From assembly GCA_009787135.1 (NCBI GenBank), contig WRGP01000121.1, forward strand, positions 1 through 6,264: a stretch of 6,264 bases of DNA, read 5' to 3'. The notes under the pieces are model-generated. The model saw only the letters and a program-made list of their open reading frames with translations. It was not told where the DNA came from and ran no database searches. The position numbers and the translations under genes are program-made. This stretch comes from Bacillota bacterium. GTDB taxonomy: Bacteria > Bacillota > Clostridia > Christensenellales > Aristaeellaceae. Positions 1 through 5,041 of this stretch are shown piece after piece (positions within the stretch are counted from its first letter, which is position 1; each line of letters starts with the position of its first letter).

Positions 1-1
1 G

Positions 2-313
2 GGCGAAATTGGCGGGCGGCTGGCGGATTTCTGCATCCTCACCAGCGACAACGCCCGCAACGAGGACCCCTACGCCATTTTGGAGATGGTGGAGGAGGGC
101 ATTCGCCCCACCGGCGGCGCGTACCGCGTCATTGAGAACCGGCGGGACGCCATCCGCAGCGCCCTGCAAATGGCCAGGGAGGGTGATGTGATCGTGCTGG
201 CGGGCAAGGGCCATGAGACGTACCAGGAGGTGCGCGGGGTGAAGCAGCCCTTTGACGAGAAGAAGATCGTCGCGGAGCTGCTGTGTGAAATGGAGCAAAA
301 GACGGAGGAGTAG
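2..313 (+). CDS. murE: MurE, UDP-MurNAc-tripeptide synthetase, C-terminal end only
   Basis: This is a partial gene whose 5' part lies before the window; 103 residues and the TAG stop are visible. MurE is the cytoplasmic ATP-dependent ligase that adds the third stem-peptide amino acid to UDP-MurNAc-L-Ala-D-Glu. What remains is the C-terminal ligase domain. It contains LTSDNARNEDP (bases 41-73), the counterpart of the DNPR specificity motif, and AGKGHETYQ (about 200-229). The Arg of DNxR and the Glu of GKGHE match residues that contact meso-diaminopimelate in E. coli MurE, so a DAP-type enzyme is likely. The motif's usual Pro is Ala here. The spacing from the motif to the C terminus fits normal MurE, so the end is intact. 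The stop lies 4 bases before mraY, and the mraY ribosome binding site is inside the last murE codons, so the two genes are very probably in one operon. Identity is firm; DAP specificity is inferred. Confidence 0.95.
   Translation, partial: GEIGGRLADFCILTSDNARNEDPYAILEMVEEGIRPTGGAYRVIENRRDAIRSALQMAREGDVIVLAGKGHETYQEVRGVKQPFDEKKIVAELLCEMEQKTEE
304..310 (+). promoter_or_regulatory. Ribosome binding site of mraY inside murE
   Basis: GGAGGAG sits 7 bases before ATG 318 and encodes the last residues of MurE. It decides the mraY start over the in-frame ATG at 327 and over upstream in-frame starts that would overlap murE. The overlap suggests translational coupling of the two genes. Confidence 0.85.
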
Positions 314-317
314 GCGT

Positions 318-1325
318 ATGCAAAGGATGGTTTGGGCTGTATTGATCGCGTTCGCGGCGGCCCTGGCGCTTGGCCCCTGGACGATCCGGCTGCTTCGCAA
401 ATTGAAGTTTGGCCAGAATGTGTACGAGCTTGCCCCGGAATCCCATCAAAAAAAGCAGGGTACCCCCACGATGGGCGGCCTGCTGTTCGCGCTGATCACG
501 GTGGTGCTGGGCGGCGTGCTGCACTTTGGCGCGTTTGACGCGAAGACCGATATGGCGTTTGGCCTCGTGCTCTTTGCGCTGATGAACATGCTCATCGGGT
601 TTTTGGATGATTATAAAAAGATACGCTCCAAGAAGAACCAGGGCGGCCTGTCCGAGCGGCAGAAGCTGGCGATGCAGTTCGTGGTGGCGGCGGCCTTTTC
701 CGCCTATTGCTACCTGCATCCCGAGGTTGGCTCAAGCATCTACGTGCCGTTTGCAGGCATTGAGTGGGAGCTTGGCTATGCCTATGTGCCGGCGATGACC
801 TTCGTCATCATCTGCACGACCAACGGCTCCAACCTGCTCGACGGCCTGGACGGCCTTCTGGCGAGCGTGTCGAGCGTGATCATGGCCTTTTTCGCGATTC
901 TGGCCCTGCTGCTGGCCACCGCACTGAGTGGCGCGGTGCAGGACAACATGCTCAATATGGGCGTGCTCTGCGCGGGTGCGGCCGGCGCTCTGCTGGGGTA
1001 TCTTCGCTTTAACCTCCATCCCGCGCAGGTGATTATGGGCGACACGGGGTCGATGTTTTTAGGCGGGCTCGTCGCCGGCATGGCGATGCTGCTCGGGCTG
1101 CCGCTGCTCATTCCCCTCGCGGCCGGCGCGTACGCGGCGTCCCTCCTGTCGGTTTTCATACAAAGGATATATTTCAAGGCCACGCACGGCAAGCGCATCT
1201 TTAAGATGTCGCCGCTGCACCATCACTTTGAGCTCAGCGGCGTGGAGGAGACGCGCATCGTGTCCATGTACGCGATCGTCACGGTATTGCTGTGCCTGCT
1301 CTCGTTCCTGGGGCTTAGCCAATAG
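318..1325 (+). CDS. mraY: MraY, phospho-MurNAc-pentapeptide transferase
   Basis: MraY is an integral membrane enzyme that transfers phospho-MurNAc-pentapeptide from UDP to undecaprenyl phosphate, making lipid I. At 335 residues it is close to the usual 320-360. Visible motifs in order are HQKKQGTPTMGG after the first membrane helix, DDYKK with the catalytic Asp pair D97/D98, N172-LL-D175-GLDG in the nucleotide-binding loop, GDTGS with D242 (the third catalytic Asp of the family), and SPLHHHFE with H301-H303. Alternating hydrophobic segments fit the ten-helix fold. All key residues are present. ATG 318 is chosen for its GGAGGAG site; the reading frame is open further upstream, but that part overlaps murE and does not look like MraY. 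It follows murE directly with no murF between, and murD starts 59 bases downstream. A weak inverted repeat (AGCCAAT/ATTGGTT, one wobble pair) spans the stop codon but has no T run, so transcription probably continues into murD. Confidence 0.98.
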   Translation: MQRMVWAVLIAFAAALALGPWTIRLLRKLKFGQNVYELAPESHQKKQGTPTMGGLLFALITVVLGGVLHFGAFDAKTDMAFGLVLFALMNMLIGFLDDYKKIRSKKNQGGLSERQKLAMQFVVAAAFSAYCYLHPEVGSSIYVPFAGIEWELGYAYVPAMTFVIICTTNGSNLLDGLDGLLASVSSVIMAFFAILALLLATALSGAVQDNMLNMGVLCAGAAGALLGYLRFNLHPAQVIMGDTGSMFLGGLVAGMAMLLGLPLLIPLAAGAYAASLLSVFIQRIYFKATHGKRIFKMSPLHHHFELSGVEETRIVSMYAIVTVLLCLLSFLGLSQ

Positions 1326-1372
1326 CATGGCCATTGGTTCTGAGGCGCGATGACAATCAAAAAACAAGCTAC

Positions 1373-1377
1373 GAGGG
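1373..1377 (+). promoter_or_regulatory. Ribosome binding site of murD
   Basis: GAGGG lies 7 bases before ATG 1385. It favours that start over the in-frame TTG at 1334, whose extra 17 residues do not resemble MurD. From 1385 the protein soon reaches the expected N-terminal Rossmann-like strand (KRALVAGMARSGKA). Confidence 0.7.
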
Positions 1378-1384
1378 CTATTGC

Positions 1385-2806
1385 ATGAGAGAGACTGCTT
1401 GGAAGGACAAACGGGCGCTGGTGGCAGGCATGGCGCGCAGCGGCAAAGCCGTGGCGGAGCTGCTCGTAAGCCTTGGTAGCCAGGTGACGCTCAGTGACAC
1501 AAAGGCGGAGATAGGCGGGCTTGAAAACCTGCTCGCCCTGGGATGCGAAAATAGGCTGGGCGAGCCCGCGGAGTCGCTTGTGGAAGGCTGTGATCTTGTC
1601 ATTGTCAGCCCTGCCGTACAGAAAGAAGCGCCTGTCATACAAAAGGCCACGGAACTTGGCATACCCGTGATGGCGGAACTGGAATTCGCCGCGCGGTTTG
1701 TTCAGGGCGTGATGGTTGGCGTAACCGGCACAAACGGCAAGACGACCACGTGTTCCGTCTTGGGCGAGATGCTGCGCAACGCGGGCAAGAACACCTATGT
1801 AGCCGGCAACATCGGCCTGCCGCTCTCCGCGGTCGCCTTAAAGACCTTGCCGGGCGATTTTTGCGTTGTGGAGGTGTCCAGTTTCCAATTGGAGAACATG
1901 CGCGCGTTCCACCCGCATGGGGCGGCGATCCTTAACCTCAGACCGGACCATCTGAACCGCCATGGCACCATGGAGGCCTACGGAGCGCTCAAGGAGAGCA
2001 TGCTGCAAAACCAGACCGCCGACGATTTCTTCGTCTACAACGCGGACGACCCGTTTTGCGCCGCGGCCGCGCGCCGCGCGAAGGCGAAGGTCGTCCCTTT
2101 CTCGAGCACACAGGCGCTGCGGCACGGGGCCTGGGTGCAGGATGGACAAGTTATGGTCTCCGGCCGGGAACCATGTTCCTTCAGGGAACCGTACGCCCCA
2201 AGGGAGCGGGGCGCAAACCGGGGTCAGAGCCAAAGCCGGGCCCTATGCGCCGTGGAGGAACTGAGCCTGAAAGGGCGGCATAACCTTGAGAACGCCCTGG
2301 CCGCCGCGGCCATCGCCGTGCGCTTTGACGTACCCGCCGCGGTGATCCGGCATACGCTGCGAAGCTTCCAGGGCGTAGAACACCGGATGGAAAACGTCAG
2401 GGTACTGGGTGGCGTGCGCTACATCAACGACAGCAAGGGCACCAACCCCGATTCGTCCATTCAGGCCGTGATGGCCATGGATACGCCCACCGTACTCATC
2501 GCGGGCGGTGAAGACAAGGATATGGGGTTTGAAGCGTTTGCGGGCGCCATTGCCGGGAACAAAAACATCCGGCACGTCGTGCTCATCGGCAGCACGGCTG
2601 AAAAGATCCGCGGCGCGCTGGAGAAAGAAGACTATACCGCTTGCGAAATGGCGGGGTTCAACTTCGCGAAAGCCGTCGAACGCGCCCGCTCGCTGGCCGT
2701 GCCGGGCGGCGCGGTGCTGCTTTCCCCCGCGTGCGCGAGCTTTGACATGTTCAAGGACTATGAGGCGCGCGGGAACACCTTTAAGGAAATTGTAAGCGCC
2801 CTGTAA
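1385..2806 (+). CDS. murD: MurD, UDP-MurNAc-L-alanine--D-glutamate ligase, with an extra hairpin insert
   Basis: MurD is the cytoplasmic ATP-dependent ligase that adds D-Glu to UDP-MurNAc-L-Ala. The order is normal. An N-terminal UDP-binding domain opens with VAGMARSGKA. The central ATPase domain has the P-loop GVTGTNGKTTT (K119), VVEVSSFQLE (E163, the Mg-binding Glu position) and LRPDHLNRHG, with K203 at the position of the carbamylated Lys. The C-terminal domain has NDSKGTNPDSS, AGGEDKD and LLSPACASFDMFKDYEARG. At 473 residues it is longer than E. coli MurD (438). Much of the excess is an insert at about residues 263-288, in the loop between QDGQVMVSGREP and AVEELSLKGRHNLENA, where typical MurD has a short beta-hairpin. 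All motifs needed for activity are intact on both sides, so the enzyme is probably functional. The 59-base gap after mraY has no terminator, so it likely shares the operon. Confidence 0.97.
   Translation: MRETAWKDKRALVAGMARSGKAVAELLVSLGSQVTLSDTKAEIGGLENLLALGCENRLGEPAESLVEGCDLVIVSPAVQKEAPVIQKATELGIPVMAELEFAARFVQGVMVGVTGTNGKTTTCSVLGEMLRNAGKNTYVAGNIGLPLSAVALKTLPGDFCVVEVSSFQLENMRAFHPHGAAILNLRPDHLNRHGTMEAYGALKESMLQNQTADDFFVYNADDPFCAAAARRAKAKVVPFSSTQALRHGAWVQDGQVMVSGREPCSFREPYAPRERGANRGQSQSRALCAVEELSLKGRHNLENALAAAAIAVRFDVPAAVIRHTLRSFQGVEHRMENVRVLGGVRYINDSKGTNPDSSIQAVMAMDTPTVLIAGGEDKDMGFEAFAGAIAGNKNIRHVVLIGSTAEKIRGALEKEDYTACEMAGFNFAKAVERARSLAVPGGAVLLSPACASFDMFKDYEARGNTFKEIVSAL
2166..2248 (+). repeat. 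Repeat-rich in-frame insert within murD
   Basis: This block of about 80 bases encodes the MurD segment that has no counterpart in ordinary MurD. GGGAACC occurs twice (2166-2172 and 2184-2190). GGAAC (2167-2171), GTTCC (2175-2179) and GGAAC (2185-2189) alternate, so the middle arm can pair with either side. CGCCCC (2194-2199) and GGGGCG (2208-2213) form a further 6-bp stem with an 8-base loop. The coded residues are rich in Arg, Gln, Ser, Gly and Pro, unlike the rest of the enzyme. It may be a small palindromic element inserted in frame or a locally expanded loop. No second copy is visible in this window, so the boundaries and the element interpretation are inferred. Confidence 0.5.
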
Positions 2807-2834
2807 TTTTATAAAACCTTGTGATTTTATAAAA
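2806..2834 (+). repeat. Two copies of the palindrome TTTTATAAAA between murD and the methyltransferase gene
   Basis: ATTTTATAAAA occurs at 2806-2816 and 2824-2834, 18 bases apart start to start. The 10-base core equals its own reverse complement. The stretch is strongly AT-rich in a GC-rich neighbourhood and lies 22 bases before the methyltransferase start. Each core contains a TATAAA that could serve as a -10 element, but I find no -35 at proper spacing (the nearest, TTGTAA at 2790, leaves only 14 bases). It could be a tandem regulator site, a weak promoter or a chance AT-rich duplication. Confidence 0.5.
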
Positions 2835-2856
2835 ATAGAAATAAAGGGATAGCGCC

Positions 2857-3693
2857 ATGTATGATAAATTGATTGATTCCTTGTTGACACGCCCCCCCGC
2901 GTATGCTCCAAACGATTATCCGTTCTGGGACGATCCGCACATTTCAGCGCATATGCTCAAGGCGCATCTGGATCCCGAGGTGGAAGCGGCTTCGAGGCGG
3001 CACGCTTTCATGCGGGAATCCGCGGCGTGGGTCGCGAAGCTTCACAAGGGCGGTGATTTGCTGGACCTGGGCTGCGGCCCCGGCCTGTACGCGGAGATGT
3101 TTGACGACGCGGGCTTCAAGGTGACAGGCATCGATATGTCAAAGCGGTCGATCGAGCACGCGGCCGCTTCCGCCAAAGCCAAGGGAAAGGATATCCGCTA
3201 CCTTCAGAAAAACTACTTGTGCATCGACTATGAGAATGCCTTTGACATCGTCACGCTGATTTACTGCGACTACGGCGTGTTCCCGCCCAGCACGCGCGCG
3301 AGGCTGCTCAAAAAGGTTTGCCGCGCGCTGCGGCCGGGCGGCCTGTTCATCACGGACGTGTGGAGCGAGAAGGCGTTTGGGCGTTTTGAGGAAAATCAGC
3401 GGGTGACGGAAGCGCGGGGCGGATTTTGGAGCCCGGACCCGTATGTATGCGTAAAGCGCAACATCCGCTATGATCCGGCGGTGATGCTGGAGGCGTATCA
3501 TGTGGTGACCGCCGCGGACCTTCGCACGTATTACATCTGGAACCAGGCGTTCGCCTGCGAGGACCTCACGCGAGAGTTGCATGCCGCCGGGTTTTCGGAC
3601 GTAGTATGCTATGCGGACGTATGTGGGCGCGCAAGGGACGGGGAAGACGAAACCCTGTGCGCGCTGGCGCAAAAAAAGCAGACCTTGATCTAA
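2857..3693 (+). CDS. Class I SAM-dependent methyltransferase, substrate unknown
   Basis: This 278-residue cytoplasmic protein has a Rossmann-type methyltransferase fold. Motif I is LLDLGCGPG at residues 68-76, followed by VTGIDMS, where D93 is the acidic residue expected to bind the SAM ribose. FDIVTLIYCDYGVF lies at about 129-142 and RPGGLFITDV at 159-168. The N-terminal FWDDPHISAHMLKAHLDPEVEAASR stretch, split here as FWDDPHIS and ML-AHLDPE, resembles from memory a widespread Firmicutes family annotated only as methyltransferase; its substrate is not known to me. There are no signal peptide, membrane segments or nucleic-acid-binding motifs, so it probably acts on a small molecule or protein. 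AAGGGA lies 7 bases before the ATG. It sits between murD and ftsW, where most dcw clusters have no such gene, and ends 11 bases before ftsW, so co-transcription is likely. A role in wall synthesis is only guilt by association. Confidence 0.9.
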   Translation: MYDKLIDSLLTRPPAYAPNDYPFWDDPHISAHMLKAHLDPEVEAASRRHAFMRESAAWVAKLHKGGDLLDLGCGPGLYAEMFDDAGFKVTGIDMSKRSIEHAAASAKAKGKDIRYLQKNYLCIDYENAFDIVTLIYCDYGVFPPSTRARLLKKVCRALRPGGLFITDVWSEKAFGRFEENQRVTEARGGFWSPDPYVCVKRNIRYDPAVMLEAYHVVTAADLRTYYIWNQAFACEDLTRELHAAGFSDVVCYADVCGRARDGEDETLCALAQKKQTLI

Positions 3694-3694
3694 G

Positions 3695-3699
3695 AGGAG
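3695..3699 (+). promoter_or_regulatory. Ribosome binding site of ftsW
   Basis: AGGAG, part of AAGAGGAGA that starts within the methyltransferase stop codon, lies 5 bases before ATG 3705. It decides that start over the upstream in-frame ATG at 3606, which would overlap the methyltransferase by about 90 bases, and over ATG 3771 just before the first membrane helix. Confidence 0.85.
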
Positions 3700-3704
3700 A
3701 CGTC

Positions 3705-4856
3705 ATGTTGCAACGTTCCAGCCTTTACCAAAGAGGCGGAACACAAAAGCAAACCGGCAGACGCATCGACATGCGGGTGCTGGTTTTGTTCATTCTGCTG
3801 CTGCTGGCCGGGATGCTGGCGCTGTTCAGCGCCAGCTACTATACCTTTCAGGATAGCGGCGACGCCTACGCGAAGGTCCGGCAGCAGGTGTACGGCATCG
3901 CCTTGGGCACGGTGGCAATGGCCGTATGCTCGCGCATGGACTATCACTTTTTCAGGAAGCCCTGGGTGATTCTGACCATGCTGGCGATAAGCGCCGTGCT
4001 GCTCGTGCTGGTGGTCATCCCCGGCGTGGGCGTGCTCATGAACGGGTCCAGGCGGTGGCTGAACATCGCCGGCCTGAGCTTTCAGCCCTCTGAGTTCGCC
4101 AAATTCGCCATGATCCTCTTTATGGCGAGCTCGCTGACGAACAAGGGCAAGCAGGTGCGAAAGTTTTTTTCCGGGCTGGTGCCGATGCTGATGGTGCCGG
4201 GCGTGATGTTTTTGCTGATCCTGGAGCAGCCCAACCTCTCCACGGCCATGAGCATCCTCATCGTGGCGTTCGTGATGATCGCCATCGCCGGCGCGCGCAC
4301 GACGCACCTCGGGGTTTTGGGCGTGTGCGGCGCGGCCTTGGGCGCGTGGTACGCGTGGAGCGAGCCGTACCGCCGCGAACGCCTGCTGTCGTTCCGCGAC
4401 CCGTTCGCGCAGATGAGCGACGAGGGGTATCAGCTCTCGCAGTCGCTGATCGCCTTCGGCTCCGGCGGGCTGTTCGGCATGGGGCTGGGCCAGGGGCGGC
4501 AGAAGACGGCCTACCTCCCTTACCCGGAGTCTGACTTTATCTTCGCGTCCATCGCCGAGGATTTTGGCCTGTTCGGATGCATCCTGGTGGTGGCGCTGTT
4601 CGTGGCGTTCGTGTACGCGGGGCTGCGCGTGGCGCTTCGCTGCCCGGATAAGTTCGGGTGCTTGCTGGCCGCCGGGATTACGGCGATGATCGGAGTGCAG
4701 GCGTTTTTGAACATGGGCGTGGTGGTGGGGCTGCTGCCCACAACGGGGCTGCCGCTGCCGTTTTTCAGCGCTGGCGGCACGTCCGTCAGCATTTTCATGG
4801 CCGCGGTGGGGGTCTTGCTGAGCATATCGCGGGAGGATGAGATGCGGGTGCGATGA
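3705..4856 (+). CDS. ftsW: FtsW, SEDS-family septal peptidoglycan glycosyltransferase
   Basis: FtsW is a polytopic membrane enzyme that polymerises lipid II at the division septum, working with a class B penicillin-binding protein. The protein has 383 residues: a basic cytoplasmic N terminus of about 22, then hydrophobic helices in the ten-helix SEDS pattern. Motifs in order are NGSRRWL (from N113), QPSEFAKF (E130), EQPNLSTAM (from E174), DEGYQLSQSLIAFGSGGLFGMGLGQ split around the large loop, YLPYPESDFIF with D277 at the conserved catalytic Asp position, and LPLPFFSAGGTS near the C terminus. The family usually has PE-x-H-TD before that Asp; here it reads PYPESD. FtsW and RodA are close relatives. 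Placement after murD among dcw genes supports FtsW, although SpoVE-type sporulation paralogues cannot be excluded. The gene ends with an ATGA overlap that leads only into a 10-codon open frame, not murG. Confidence 0.93.
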   Translation: MLQRSSLYQRGGTQKQTGRRIDMRVLVLFILLLLAGMLALFSASYYTFQDSGDAYAKVRQQVYGIALGTVAMAVCSRMDYHFFRKPWVILTMLAISAVLLVLVVIPGVGVLMNGSRRWLNIAGLSFQPSEFAKFAMILFMASSLTNKGKQVRKFFSGLVPMLMVPGVMFLLILEQPNLSTAMSILIVAFVMIAIAGARTTHLGVLGVCGAALGAWYAWSEPYRRERLLSFRDPFAQMSDEGYQLSQSLIAFGSGGLFGMGLGQGRQKTAYLPYPESDFIFASIAEDFGLFGCILVVALFVAFVYAGLRVALRCPDKFGCLLAAGITAMIGVQAFLNMGVVVGLLPTTGLPLPFFSAGGTSVSIFMAAVGVLLSISREDEMRVR

Positions 4857-4881
4857 CTACGGTAACGTGCGTGAATGGAGT

Positions 4882-4939
4882 GTGATGTTTGCAACGGCGG
4901 AATGATGGCATTGCGCTGTATATACGCCGTCAAACTCAC
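4882..4939 (+). terminator. Long imperfect hairpin after ftsW, possible terminator
   Basis: GTGA-t-GTTTG-ca-ACGGCG (4882-4899) pairs with CGCCGTCAAACTCAC (4925-4939) over 15 base pairs, with bulges of 1 and 2 bases and a 25-base loop. A second pairing, GTAACGTG (4862-4869) with CACGTTAC (4937-4944), can enclose the inner stem. T-rich sequence follows, with TTTTT at 4955-4959 and seven T at 4974-4980. The large loop and the distance from stem to T run make it an atypical intrinsic terminator, but the position between ftsW and an independent promoter fits that role. It could also be a remnant of a small inverted-repeat element. Confidence 0.45.
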
Positions 4940-4982
4940 GTTACTTTGGTATCATTTTTAGCAAATTCTAATCTTTTTTTCT

Positions 4983-5011
4983 TTGCGTTTACGGGCCGCA
5001 TGCCTTATACT
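4983..5011 (+). promoter_or_regulatory. Likely sigma-A type promoter of the hydrolase gene
   Basis: TTGCGT (4983-4988) and TATACT (5006-5011) are separated by 17 bases. The -10 matches consensus at 5 of 6 positions and the -35 at 3 of 6. It lies at the edge of an AT-rich dip (about 24% GC over 4945-4990 by hand count) in an otherwise GC-rich region. Transcription would start near 5018, giving a short leader before the strong ribosome binding site. It suggests that the hydrolase gene is expressed independently of the wall genes. Confidence 0.6.
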
Positions 5012-5012
5012 G

Positions 5013-5026
5013 TATGCAAACGCATA
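5013..5026 (+). promoter_or_regulatory. Inverted repeat between the -10 and the hydrolase RBS, possible operator
   Basis: TATGC (5013-5017) and GCATA (5022-5026) flank AAAC. The repeat overlaps the expected transcription start, where a repressor would block initiation. The arms are only 5 bases, so chance is a real alternative; no regulator gene is visible nearby. Confidence 0.35.
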
Positions 5027-5027
5027 G

Positions 5028-5033
5028 AGGAGG
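5028..5033 (+). promoter_or_regulatory. Ribosome binding site of the hydrolase gene
   Basis: AGGAGG lies 8 bases before ATG 5042. This near-perfect site settles the start there. The frame stays open to a TTG at 4889, but that extension would run through the hairpin and the promoter. Confidence 0.85.
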
Positions 5034-5041
5034 ATTGGTTT

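Noticed and set aside
129..719. Long minus-strand open frames opposite murE/mraY, and similar ones opposite the other genes
   Set aside because: They are shadows of GC-rich coding sequence, with His/Arg/Gln-rich composition, no known motifs and no ribosome binding sites.
1317..1339. Terminator between mraY and murD (AGCCAAT/ATTGGTT)
   Set aside because: The stem is short with a wobble pair, it spans the stop codon and no T run follows, so it is unlikely to end transcription.
2790..2815. Promoter TTGTAA to TATAAA before the methyltransferase
   Set aside because: The spacing is 14 bases, too short for a normal sigma-A promoter; it is kept only as a possible role of the repeats.
4862..4944. 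Integron attC-like site, suggested by a bulged inverted repeat
   Set aside because: The ends do not match the RYYYAAC and GTTRRRY core sites, and there is no integrase or cassette arrangement.
4889..5041. In-frame TTG extension of the hydrolase by 51 residues
   Set aside because: It has no ribosome binding site, runs through the hairpin and the promoter, and would place an odd sequence before a good N-terminal anchor; ATG 5042 has a strong AGGAGG site.
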